Below, piece after piece: positions 33,498 through 41,495 of a DNA stretch of 64,000 bases; positions within the stretch are counted from its first letter, which is position 1, and the number at the start of each line of letters is the position of its first letter. Below the pieces are notes generated by a model. The model was not told the origin of the DNA, searched no databases, and was given only the letters and a program-made list of their open reading frames with translations. The stretch spans positions 1-64,000 of the forward strand of contig CALFWB010000059.1 in NCBI GenBank assembly GCA_937928795.1, in the 5' to 3' direction. The DNA comes from an uncultured Anaerolineales bacterium (GTDB lineage Bacteria; Chloroflexota; Anaerolineae; Anaerolineales; UBA4823). Both the position numbers and the translations under genes were made by a program.

Positions 33498-33526
33498 GAG
33501 AGCCGGAAGCGGCGTATCCGGCTCTC
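33498..33526 (-). promoter_or_regulatory. 10-bp hairpin between coiled-coil gene and ABC operon
   Basis: Arms GAGAGCCGGA (33498-33507) and TCCGGCTCTC (33517-33526), 9-base loop, 110 bases past the coiled-coil gene stop. No T-run follows on either strand, so terminator function is doubtful. The 270-base gap holds nothing else but the operator above. Confidence 0.5.
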
Positions 33527-33637
33527 GCTGATTTAATGGGTTTACTTATCTGAGTTATCTTCATAGGTAGTCCTTTTTGACTGGCCGCAGGTAGAGTCGT
33601 TCGTTTGACTGCTCTCATCTTGTTCAAGCAGATGAAA

Positions 33638-34519
33638 TTACTCTTGCCTCAGCTCGTTGAAGCGCTCGAGTGCTTCTTCTGTGTAAAGCAGTGAGCCGTC
33701 CTTCTGCAAGATAACCCCCATCTCCTTTGCCAGCAGATCAGCTCCTTTCGTCATCTCGCGTCCAGCCGCAACGGGAATGACTTGTAACCCCGCTTTACTC
33801 AACAAGTCTGCCCTCCGCCTTGCCCGTCTGACATCGTTCTGGTCAATCACTCCAGAGACTTCGACCGCTAGCCAGAGCTCCTTGAGCCTCACTTTTTCTT
33901 CCCATGAGCGGTTCAAATGCCCACGTATCAGTAGGTCTAAGGAGATCAAGTCATTGCGCTCTTCATCGCTCAGGTTTGGCTCTATCCACTCAGTCCAGAT
34001 GTCTTGGAGGTCAACAACTTGGGCTCGAGAAACAAGCTTTCCGAAGTAACTAAAGGCGCGTTGGCGAAAGCGTATTTCGAGCATGTCGCCGCGCAGTTCA
34101 TCAACGTGGATGGAGATGATGTCAACGCGCTCCGTGAGTTTTTGAAGCTTTTCTTCGGTTTTCTTCTGGGCTTCGGTTAGCTCGATGATCGCCTGCTCCA
34201 TGCGCGCAAAACGCTCTTCGTTTCGTTTCTGGGCTTCGGTCAGCTCGGCGACAGATTGCTCTAAGCGGGTGAGGCGTTCCTCGCTCCGTTTGTGCGCTTC
34301 GATTAATTCCTTCTGTCCTTCAGCTAGCTCAGCAACCGCTTGCTCAAGACGAGTGAGACGCTCTTCGGCGCGCTTATGGGCTTCCACTAGTTCGCGCACG
34401 GCTTGCGGCAATTCTAGCACATCAGGGGTTAATAACAAATGGCGCAGCTCCTCCCGCCATTCAGGGTGCTGATTGAGCAAGCGCACGAGGTCGTGGTAAT
34501 CCGACACTTGAAAAGCCAT
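33638..34519 (-). CDS. Coiled-coil protein with a predicted PD-(D/E)XK nuclease-like C-terminus
   Basis: The 293-residue protein has an N-terminal helical segment, then a long coiled coil (about residues 40-150) built from a repeated unit of about 24 residues, AHKRxEERLTRLEQxVAELxE, seen in four variants. The C-terminal half has conserved-looking IRFRQRAFSYFGKL and KELWLAVEVSGVIDQNDVRRARRRADLLSKAGLQVIPVAAG, the E-V-S strand followed by an Arg-rich helix recalling PD-(D/E)XK nuclease folds in families such as DUF3782. AGGA precedes the ATG and TATAAT (minus strand, 34544-34539) is a likely -10. Function unknown. Confidence 0.7.
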   Translation of the reverse strand: MAFQVSDYHDLVRLLNQHPEWREELRHLLLTPDVLELPQAVRELVEAHKRAEERLTRLEQAVAELAEGQKELIEAHKRSEERLTRLEQSVAELTEAQKRNEERFARMEQAIIELTEAQKKTEEKLQKLTERVDIISIHVDELRGDMLEIRFRQRAFSYFGKLVSRAQVVDLQDIWTEWIEPNLSDEERNDLISLDLLIRGHLNRSWEEKVRLKELWLAVEVSGVIDQNDVRRARRRADLLSKAGLQVIPVAAGREMTKGADLLAKEMGVILQKDGSLLYTEEALERFNELRQE

Positions 34520-34820
34520 GTTACATTTCCTGATTTTGATTATATCTCAAAAAAGTAGGTGATAAAGCTGCATTCAATAGGATTTCTCACTTGCTCGAGT
34601 GGCTTTATTAATCTAGCGAGGCAAACCGTTTGTCCTCTTTATTGAGACTGAATGCATACCGAGAGGTTTTCGATAGGTTGACTCCAAAAGTCGGCTTCAA
34701 CCGACTGTTACGAGATGAGGAAGGGATTTTTCCTGCGCGGCTCTTAACCAGATTGAGGGGGGGTAGGCACTTAAGAAAAGAGGTACGGGAAGAACCAAAG
34801 AATGTCAAGAGGTTATCCTG

Positions 34821-34826
34821 TATAAT
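34821..34826 (+). promoter_or_regulatory. -10 element before murJ
   Basis: Perfect TATAAT at 34821-34826 without a clear -35. Transcription would begin at about 34833, next to the GTG chosen as the murJ start, suggesting a leaderless or near-leaderless mRNA. The rest of the 314-base gap 34520-34833 contains only the divergent promoter of the coiled-coil gene. Confidence 0.45.
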
Positions 34827-34833
34827 CGAGAGA

Positions 34834-36435
34834 GTGAGTGAAGGAACAACCTTAGGCTCAGGTCGATTAGCACAAGCTGCCGCTACGGTAATGGCGGCTT
34901 TCTTTGTTAGTAACTTGACCGGCTTAATACGCCAAATTCTGGTTGCCAGAGCATTCGGAACAGGGGCGGAGATGGAAGCCTTTAATGCTGCGAACCGTGT
35001 AGCAGAAACCCTCTTCAACCTCGTTGCTGGTGGCGCTTTGGCGTCTGCATTTATCCCAACCTTTAGCGGGCTGTTAGCCAAGAGAGAAACGGTGAAGGCT
35101 TGGCAGTTAGCTTCGGCGATTGCCAATCTAGTATTGGTTGTCCTCATCCTCTTGACGGCAGTAATCTATCTTTTTGCTCCCGAAGTCGTTCGCTATATTC
35201 TGGCACCAGGCTTTCGCTTTGAGGTTAGCAAAGAGGCAACAACGATTTCTCTTTTGCGATTGATGTTGCCCTCGGCGACTCTTTTTGCCCTAAGTGGCTT
35301 AGTGATGGGTATTTTGAACTCACACCAGGTTTTCTTAGTCCCCGCTTTGACGCCCTCGATGTACCAATTGGGCATGATTTTCGGGGTGTTGGTCCTATCG
35401 CCTTCGCTAGGGATTGCCGGATTGGGTTGGGGGGTTTTGGTTGGCGCTGGATTGCATCTTGGTTTGCAACTTCCCTCTTTATGGCGGCTTAAGGGGCAAT
35501 ATTTCCTTGACTTGGCTTTGGATATGCCAGAAGTGCGCGAAGTCATCCGTTTGTTTGCGCCGCGCTTAATTGGGGTTGCGGTTGTACAGTTGAATTTTTG
35601 GGTGAATACCCGCTTAGCCTCCCAGATGCCCGAAGGCAGTGTAACCGGTGTGGTATTGGGATTTACGTTGATGTTGATGCCTCAAGCTGCTATTGCCCAA
35701 TCGGTGGCAATTGTTGCATTGCCGACCCTTTCAACACATTTTGCATTAGGCAAATTTGATGACCTACGTTCAACGCTGGTCAATGGATTGAGAGGTGTTT
35801 TGTTCCTAGCTATACCAGCCAGTGTGGGTTTGAGCCTACTCAGAAAACCGATTGTGGCGATGCTTTACCAGCGAGGAGCGTTTGATGAACGTTCCACTGA
35901 ATTTGTGGCTTGGGCGTTGTTATGGTATGCAAGTGGACTGGTTGGTCATAGCTTGGTAGAAATTTTTGCCCGTTCCTTTTACGCAATGCATGATACCCGA
36001 ACGCCGGTCTGGGTTGGATCGCTAGCAATGGGATTGAATGTCGGTTTGAGCTATCTCTTTTCGGCAATCTTTTGGTGGTTGGGCTGGTTGCCGCACGGGG
36101 GCTTAGCCCTAGCCAACACAATCGCAACCTACCTTGAAGCGCTAGGATTGTACTGGATGATGCGTCGCCGCTTGGGAGGTTTGGATGAGCGCACCTTTTT
36201 ACGCTTTGTCGTCAAAACAAGTCTTGCCAGCTTGGTGATGGGGATTGGCGTAGCTCTTTGGATAACTTACCTAAGTGAACAACCGGTGTTTGTTCTGGCC
36301 CTTGGTGGAATTGCATTAGGTGGCGGTTTCTTTGGTGTGAGTGCTTGGTTGTTGCGCCTTGAGGAGCTATGGATTTTGTATAACCTTGTCATCCGCTGGG
36401 CTAAGAGACAGACAACCACACCAATTGAGCGGTAA
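34834..36435 (+). CDS. murJ: Lipid II flippase MurJ
   Basis: The 533-residue MATE/MVF-family protein has about 14 transmembrane helices. The start of the conserved domain, LAQAAATVMAAFFVSNLTGLIRQILVARAFGTG, fixes the N-terminus near GTG 34834; an open frame continues 68 codons upstream but looks non-conserved and arginine-rich. FNAANRVAETLFNLVAGGALASAFIPTF and LYQRGAFDERSTEFVAWALLWYASGL are typical. MurJ flips the wall precursor lipid II across the membrane. The gene converges with and overlaps the DUF212 gene by 35 bases. Confidence 0.92.
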   Translation: MSEGTTLGSGRLAQAAATVMAAFFVSNLTGLIRQILVARAFGTGAEMEAFNAANRVAETLFNLVAGGALASAFIPTFSGLLAKRETVKAWQLASAIANLVLVVLILLTAVIYLFAPEVVRYILAPGFRFEVSKEATTISLLRLMLPSATLFALSGLVMGILNSHQVFLVPALTPSMYQLGMIFGVLVLSPSLGIAGLGWGVLVGAGLHLGLQLPSLWRLKGQYFLDLALDMPEVREVIRLFAPRLIGVAVVQLNFWVNTRLASQMPEGSVTGVVLGFTLMLMPQAAIAQSVAIVALPTLSTHFALGKFDDLRSTLVNGLRGVLFLAIPASVGLSLLRKPIVAMLYQRGAFDERSTEFVAWALLWYASGLVGHSLVEIFARSFYAMHDTRTPVWVGSLAMGLNVGLSYLFSAIFWWLGWLPHGGLALANTIATYLEALGLYWMMRRRLGGLDERTFLRFVVKTSLASLVMGIGVALWITYLSEQPVFVLALGGIALGGGFFGVSAWLLRLEELWILYNLVIRWAKRQTTTPIER

Positions 36436-36844
36436 CCACGCCTAAGACCACTCCCGCAAAGGCTTCAATCGGTGTATGTCCGAGCACTTCGCGCAATTGT
36501 TCTTCCTTGAGTGGATGACCGCTGGCAAGATCGTTGATCATGGCGTTGATCAGCTCGGCATGTTTTCCCGCTTGGCGGCGGATGCCGGTGGCGTCGTAAA
36601 CAACGACCATGGCAAGGGTCAATCCAATAGCAAAGTGAGGGGAGTCAAAGCCATAAAACAAGCCAAGCGCATGAGCAACGGCGGTTACCAGAGCAGAGTG
36701 CGAACTGGGCATCCCTCCTGCTCGGAAAAGCAATGCCCAATTCCACTGCCGAGTTTTGATATATTCGATCGGCACCTTGACGGTTTGGGCGATTATCCAA
36801 GCAATGGCTCCGGAGATTAGAACATAATTGCGGAAGATTTCCAT
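36401..36844 (-). CDS. DUF212 membrane protein (YuiD-like, PAP2-related)
   Basis: The 147-residue protein matches the divergent PAP2 family DUF212: FRAGGMPSSHSALVTAVAHALGL carries the phosphatase-like SSH motif, and MVVVYDATGIRRQAGKHAELIN the RRQAG motif. Three to four hydrophobic helices are present. A role as a membrane lipid or polyprenyl phosphatase is suggested by homology only. It is the last gene of the xseA operon; its 3' end overlaps murJ. Confidence 0.88.
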   Translation of the reverse strand: MEIFRNYVLISGAIAWIIAQTVKVPIEYIKTRQWNWALLFRAGGMPSSHSALVTAVAHALGLFYGFDSPHFAIGLTLAMVVVYDATGIRRQAGKHAELINAMINDLASGHPLKEEQLREVLGHTPIEAFAGVVLGVVTAQLVWLSVS

Positions 36845-36873
36845 GTCGATTCTAGATAAATTCTTCTTTTTTG

Positions 36874-37092
36874 CTATAGCTTCTCATCGCTTAGGGTTCG
36901 GATAGCTAGTTCTGCTTGTTCCAGCAATTGAAGGCAATACTGAACCAAGGCTTGTCCTCGTTGATAGAGAGAAAGTGTCTCCTGCAAGGTTTGTTCGCCG
37001 CTTTCCATTTGGTTAACGACATGTTCCAATTCTTGCATAGCTTCTTCAAACGAGAGCGATTCCAGAGAGGGTTCAGGTTTTTTGCTGTTCAT
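36874..37092 (-). CDS. xseB: Exodeoxyribonuclease VII small subunit
   Basis: The 72-residue protein is all-helical with the family pattern LSFEEAMQELEHVVNQMESGEQTLQETLSLYQRGQALVQYC. It forms the arms of exonuclease VII with several copies bound to each XseA. Its start overlaps the end of the membrane protein gene by 20 bases, showing tight coupling within the xseA operon. Confidence 0.94.
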   Translation of the reverse strand: MNSKKPEPSLESLSFEEAMQELEHVVNQMESGEQTLQETLSLYQRGQALVQYCLQLLEQAELAIRTLSDEKL

Positions 37093-37537
37093 GGGGATTG
37101 TCGCTTTCGGAAGATGGAGTCAGGTTGCCGAGTGCCTGTAACAGGGGCGCTTCGGCGGGTAAAATTTCTCTTGCTTTGGAGGCAAAGGTCTCAAAATCTA
37201 TGCCGCGAGAGGCTTGATAGCTTTGAATTTGGGGAAGGGTTTTTTCCCGGATGGCGCGTCGGATAGCATTCTGGCGGGCTGCACTGGCAAGAATAGCTGT
37301 TGCCGCAATGAAAACGAGGAAGAAGATGATCACCAAGAAAAATGCCAAAATGAGATTGATGATCTTGAAGGCAAGCAAGAGAGCCACAATGCCAAGAATT
37401 GGCAATGTGCCTAGCCAAACTGCTAGACCAAAGGATTGCTCAGCGCTGGAGGCTCCGATCGACAAGAGTTGTTCGTTAAGTTGGAGGATCACTTCCTCCT
37501 CAGTTGGTTCTTGGTTTTCTTCAGATGTAACCATCAT
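37073..37537 (-). CDS. Unrecognised small membrane protein between xseA and xseB
   Basis: The 154-residue protein has an acidic N-terminus (EENQEPTEEEVI), two adjacent long hydrophobic segments (about residues 42-63 and 65-90, with LILAFFLVIIFFLVFIAAT) and a charged C-terminal part with DFETFASKAREILPAE. I recognise no family. It overlaps both xseA (4 bases) and xseB (20 bases), so it is made together with the exonuclease VII subunits, which usually lie side by side. Whether this is a functional link or only operon crowding is open. Confidence 0.8.
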   Translation of the reverse strand: MMVTSEENQEPTEEEVILQLNEQLLSIGASSAEQSFGLAVWLGTLPILGIVALLLAFKIINLILAFFLVIIFFLVFIAATAILASAARQNAIRRAIREKTLPQIQSYQASRGIDFETFASKAREILPAEAPLLQALGNLTPSSESDNPHEQQKT

Positions 37538-38760
37538 GCGCTTTCTCTGGTGACCGATTCGATTTGCACAGCCATCTGACCATCTTTAAGGCGCGCTTGG
37601 ATGGATTCTCCAACCACGACCTGTTCGATAGAGCGAATGAGATTGCCTTCTGGTTTAGTTAAGAGCGCATAACCGCGCTTCAAGATCACTTGAGGATTGA
37701 GTGCCTCCAAGCGATGAAAGTAAAGCTCGACTTTGGAACGTTGGGATTCCAAATGATGTGCAAGATAAAGTTCTAAACGACGTGTCCATTCATCCAAGCG
37801 TTGGCGGGCAATATTGACCCGATTAAGTGGTGAACTCATGCTCAAGCGGTGAGCATACTGGCTGAGGCGGCTGCGGTGAGAGCTTAGTCGAGAGAGGGCT
37901 GCGTTTTGCAGGCGTTGTGAGAGGTTTTGTAGATTGGCTTGCAGATCGGGAAGATTAGGCGTGACCATTTCGGCGGCAGCGGTTGGGGTGGGTGCGCGTA
38001 GGTCACTGGCGAAATCTGCTAGGGTAAAATCGGTTTCGTGGCCAATGCCGGTTACAATCGGCGTTTGCAATGCCGCAATTGTGCGCACCAGCCCTTCATC
38101 GTTGAATGCCCAAAGGTCTTCGATCGAGCCACCGCCACGGGCTAAGATGATTACATCCGGCTTGATTTTCTCATCCAACTGCTTTAGAGCGCGAATGAGA
38201 GTAGGAGCGGCCTCGTCGCCTTGCACAACAGCCGGAGCGATAATCACTTCAGCTAGAGGGTAACGACGTTTGAGCGTGTTTAGCATATCCTGTAAAGCGG
38301 CTGCTTGCAAACTGGTAACGATGCCGATCTTGCGTGGAAAAGGCGGGAGAGGCTTCTTCCGGTCGGCATCAAATAAGCCCTCTTTTTCAAGTTTAGCCTT
38401 GCGCTGCAGAAACTCTTGATACAACACTCCAGCGCCGAGGGCAATTAAGTTATCGGTATAGAGTTGGTACACTCCCGCAGGGGGATAAACGTCTATATAT
38501 CCGTGGGCGATAATTAAGTCACCGTTTTTGGGGAGGAACAACTGATAGTTAACTTGCTGTCGCCACATTACGCAACGCAGAGATGCGTTGGCGTCTTTGA
38601 GGGTAAAATAAAAGTGACCCGAAGTGGCGCGTGTTGCATTGGACACTTCGCCAACCACCCACAAGTCGCGAAGTAGTTCTTCTTCAGAGAGCAATTGCTG
38701 AAGGTAGGCCGTGAGTTGAGAGACTGTCCAATTGATTGGTTTCTCGAACAAGGATAGCAT
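37534..38760 (-). CDS. xseA: Exodeoxyribonuclease VII large subunit
   Basis: The 408-residue nuclease subunit has an N-terminal OB fold (LWVVGEVSNATRATSGHFYFTLKDANASLRCVMWR), the central catalytic domain with GIVTSLQAAALQDMLNTL, ARGGGSIEDLWAFNDE and GIGHETDFTLADFASDLRAPTPTAAAE, and the helical C-terminus ending in LKRGYALLTKPEG. It degrades single-stranded DNA from both ends with XseB. First of four overlapping genes on this strand. Confidence 0.95.
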   Translation of the reverse strand: MLSLFEKPINWTVSQLTAYLQQLLSEEELLRDLWVVGEVSNATRATSGHFYFTLKDANASLRCVMWRQQVNYQLFLPKNGDLIIAHGYIDVYPPAGVYQLYTDNLIALGAGVLYQEFLQRKAKLEKEGLFDADRKKPLPPFPRKIGIVTSLQAAALQDMLNTLKRRYPLAEVIIAPAVVQGDEAAPTLIRALKQLDEKIKPDVIILARGGGSIEDLWAFNDEGLVRTIAALQTPIVTGIGHETDFTLADFASDLRAPTPTAAAEMVTPNLPDLQANLQNLSQRLQNAALSRLSSHRSRLSQYAHRLSMSSPLNRVNIARQRLDEWTRRLELYLAHHLESQRSKVELYFHRLEALNPQVILKRGYALLTKPEGNLIRSIEQVVVGESIQARLKDGQMAVQIESVTRESA

Positions 38761-38855
38761 ATTTCCTGTTAACTTGGGATAGATTATAAATCATTCAGCT
38801 TATCTTCGGGTAGAATCAAATTGACTTCACAACTTTGAAATGGGATCGGATCACC

Positions 38856-39356
38856 TTGAAACATATCTGGTCACCTTGGAGGATGAAATATATCCAAAAC
38901 CACCGCCGAGATGCGGGATGTATTTTCTGTTTAGCAGTTGCTCAGGAAGATAGCCCAGAAAACTTAATTGTCAAGCGCGGTGAGACTGCTTTTGTCATTC
39001 TTAATCGGTTTCCTTATACAAGCGGGCACTTGATGGTTGTGCCTTATCAGCATACCTCTGATCTTGGTAGTTTGAGTTCTGTTTGTCGATGCGAAATGAT
39101 AGAGTTAGTAAATGCCTCAATTGAGGTTTTAAAGCAGGTTTATCGCCCTCAAGGATTTAATTTGGGCATGAACCTTGGCGAACCGGCCGGGGCGGGCATC
39201 GCCGATCATTTACATATGCACGTTGTGCCGCGCTGGAGCGGAGATACCAATTTTATGTCTACCGTGGGGGGAGTGCGAGTGCTCCCTGAAGAATTAGAGG
39301 ATACATACAGGCGGATCAAGGAGGTGTGGGAACGAATCGATTTTATCCAAACGTGA
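38856..39356 (+). CDS. HIT family nucleotide hydrolase/transferase
   Basis: The 166-residue histidine-triad protein starts best at TTG 38856, giving MKHIWSPWRMKYI, the usual N-terminus of this HIT group. CIFC is a zinc-binding pair with downstream His residues; the triad is ADHLHMHVVPRW. Members near this length are AP4A phosphorylase/hydrolase-like enzymes that split dinucleoside polyphosphates. A TTG at 38835 would extend it by 7 residues. It lies divergent from xseA and 62 bases before the thiolase gene. Confidence 0.88.
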   Translation: MKHIWSPWRMKYIQNHRRDAGCIFCLAVAQEDSPENLIVKRGETAFVILNRFPYTSGHLMVVPYQHTSDLGSLSSVCRCEMIELVNASIEVLKQVYRPQGFNLGMNLGEPAGAGIADHLHMHVVPRWSGDTNFMSTVGGVRVLPEELEDTYRRIKEVWERIDFIQT

Positions 39357-39418
39357 CTTAAAAAGTTGGCTACCCTAATTGTTCCTTCGATAGAATTGTT
39401 TGCCAAAGGAGGAGGATA

Positions 39419-40627
39419 ATGAATGGAAGTAATCGTGAAGCGTTAATTGTAAGCGCAGTGCGCACGCCCAGTGGGAAATTCCAAGGTAGCCTAAGCGGTT
39501 TCACTGCCACCCAACTAGGGGCGATGGTTGTAAAGGAAGCGGTCAAGCGGGCAGGCCTCGAGGATTTGAGCGCCATTGATGAGGTCTTGATGGGCAATGT
39601 GGTCTCGGCGGGTTTGGGGCAGAACCCCGCCCGGCAAGCTGCCCTCTTCGGTGGATTGCCTGATAGTGTAGGTGCCACCACGATCAATAAAGTTTGCGGA
39701 TCGGGCTTGAAAGCGGTGATGTTGGCAGCCCAGGCGATCCGGGCTGGGGATGGTCATCTTTACGTTTGCGGGGGGATGGAGAGTATGAGCCGCGCTCCTT
39801 ATCTGATCCGAGGGCGGAGTGGAGAGCTGCGCTTTGGCCATGGGCAGCTCGTGGATGCTCTTCTACACGATGGTTTATGGGATCCCTTTGAAAACTGGGG
39901 GATGGGAGACGCAGCGGAGTTTATCGCCCAAGAATGGGGAATCTCGCGCCAAGAAATGGATGCGTTTGCCTATCAGAGCCATCAGAAAGCGCTGTGGGCG
40001 ATTGATAATGGAAAGTTCAAAGCCGAAATTGTGCCGATCGAAATCCCCACCAAAAAGGGAGCGCCGCTCGTCTTTGATACGGATGAGACGCCGCGCCGAG
40101 ATACTTCACTTGAATCGCTGGCGGCGCTCAGGGCGGCTTTTCAAGCCAATGGCAGGGTGACAGCGGGCAATTCGCCGGGGTTGAACGACGGCGCTGCTGC
40201 TGTTGTAGTGGCGTCGCGTGAGAAAGCGGAGCAACTTGGACTTTCAGCCCTAGCGCGTATAGTGGGCTACGCTCAAGCTGCGGTGGATCCGAAACGCCTT
40301 TTTATTGCCCCGGCGCGGGCGATTCCAAAGCTCTTAGAGCAAGTGGGCTGGAGCCTAGGTGAGGTCGATTTGATTGAACTTAATGAAGCTTTTGCTGCTC
40401 AGGTCCTTGCCGATGGAAAGGCGTTAGCCGATCAGGGATGGGATTGGGCAAAAGTTAACATACATGGTGGCGCCATTGCTCTGGGGCATCCGATCGGCGC
40501 TAGTGGCGCAAGAATCCTGACGACCTTGATCTATGCTCTGAGAGACCGCCAGCTCAAACGGGGCATTGCCTCTCTCTGTTTGGGCGGGGCAGAGGCAGTA
40601 GCGATGGCGATTGAGTTGCTATATTGA
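39419..40627 (+). CDS. Acetyl-CoA acetyltransferase (thiolase)
   Basis: The 402-residue thiolase begins EALIVSAVRTPSGKFQGSLSG. The nucleophilic Cys is in INKVCGSGLKAVMLAAQ, the His in [17 protein letters not shown], and the second Cys in LCLGGAEAVAMAIE. The pattern matches biosynthetic/acetoacetyl-CoA thiolases. With hbd downstream (16-base gap) it can convert two acetyl-CoA to 3-hydroxybutyryl-CoA or run the reverse. AAAGGAGGAGG before the ATG is a very strong ribosome-binding site. It may supply acetoacetyl-CoA to the HMG-CoA synthase at 14965; that is inference. Confidence 0.93.
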   Translation: MNGSNREALIVSAVRTPSGKFQGSLSGFTATQLGAMVVKEAVKRAGLEDLSAIDEVLMGNVVSAGLGQNPARQAALFGGLPDSVGATTINKVCGSGLKAVMLAAQAIRAGDGHLYVCGGMESMSRAPYLIRGRSGELRFGHGQLVDALLHDGLWDPFENWGMGDAAEFIAQEWGISRQEMDAFAYQSHQKALWAIDNGKFKAEIVPIEIPTKKGAPLVFDTDETPRRDTSLESLAALRAAFQANGRVTAGNSPGLNDGAAAVVVASREKAEQLGLSALARIVGYAQAAVDPKRLFIAPARAIPKLLEQVGWSLGEVDLIELNEAFAAQVLADGKALADQGWDWAKVNIHGGAIALGHPIGASGARILTTLIYALRDRQLKRGIASLCLGGAEAVAMAIELLY

Positions 40628-40643
40628 TGGAAAGGAAAGGTAA

Positions 40644-41495
40644 ATGGATATCCGCGAAATTTACGTGATTGGCGCAGGCACGATGGGCAGCGGCATTGCT
40701 CAAGTGGCAGCCTTAGGCGGTTATCATACAACCCTGATGGATGTTCTTCCGGAGCAGTTGGATAAAGCGAGAGAAACAATAAGCCGATCGGTTGAAAAAT
40801 TGTTAAGCAAGGGTCAGTTGACCGACGAACAAGCCAAACGGATTGACGGAATCCGCTATGAAAAAGAGCTGAAGTCGATTGGCTTCGCCGATTTGGTGAT
40901 TGAAGCTGTTGTGGAAGAATTAGCCACTAAGCAAGAAATCTTTCGTCAAGCCGATGGGTTGTGTCCGCAACACACCCTCCTTGCTTCAAACACGTCTTCG
41001 ATTTCCATTACCAAGCTAGCAGCGGTTACCCGCCGACCCGAAAAGGTGATTGGGATGCACTTTATGAACCCGGTGCCGCTCATGCGCTTGGTTGAAGTCA
41101 TTCGGGGATTATTGACCTCGGACGAGACCATGCAAACGGTTCTGGAGGTTTGCCATCAGATGGGAAAGGAGCCGGTGGAAGCTAACGATGCACCGGGCTT
41201 TATCTCTAACCGCATTTTGTGCCCAATGATCAATGAGGCGATTTTTGCCCTTCAAGAAGGTATCGGCAGTCGCGAAGCCATTGATGCGGTGATGAAATTG
41301 GGGATGAATCATCCGATGGGCCCGCTGGCATTAGCTGACTTAATTGGTCTGGACGTTGTTTTAGCGGTCATGGAAATCTTACACCGCGATTTGGGGGACG
41401 ACAAATACCGTCCAGCCTATCTGTTGCGCAAATTGGTGGCAGCAGGTCACCTCGGAAGGAAAACGGGAAGAGGATTTTATGAGTATGCTTCCTAG
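40644..41495 (+). CDS. hbd: 3-hydroxybutyryl-CoA dehydrogenase
   Basis: The 283-residue NAD(P)-dependent enzyme starts [22 protein letters not shown], with [32 protein letters not shown] carrying the catalytic His and [19 protein letters not shown] with the catalytic Asn, all diagnostic. The C-terminal domain ends [18 protein letters not shown]. It interconverts acetoacetyl-CoA and 3-hydroxybutyryl-CoA. Its final 17 bases overlap the start of the GMC oxidoreductase gene. Confidence 0.95.
   Translation: MDIREIYVIGAGTMGSGIAQVAALGGYHTTLMDVLPEQLDKARETISRSVEKLLSKGQLTDEQAKRIDGIRYEKELKSIGFADLVIEAVVEELATKQEIFRQADGLCPQHTLLASNTSSISITKLAAVTRRPEKVIGMHFMNPVPLMRLVEVIRGLLTSDETMQTVLEVCHQMGKEPVEANDAPGFISNRILCPMINEAIFALQEGIGSREAIDAVMKLGMNHPMGPLALADLIGLDVVLAVMEILHRDLGDDKYRPAYLLRKLVAAGHLGRKTGRGFYEYAS

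Noticed and set aside
34185..34472. Plus-strand frame opposite the coiled-coil gene
   Set aside because: Ser/Arg repeats mirror the heptad repeats of the real gene.
34630..34833. 68-codon N-terminal extension of MurJ
   Set aside because: Arg-rich and not like MurJ; a perfect TATAAT lies inside it and the conserved domain begins at the later GTG.
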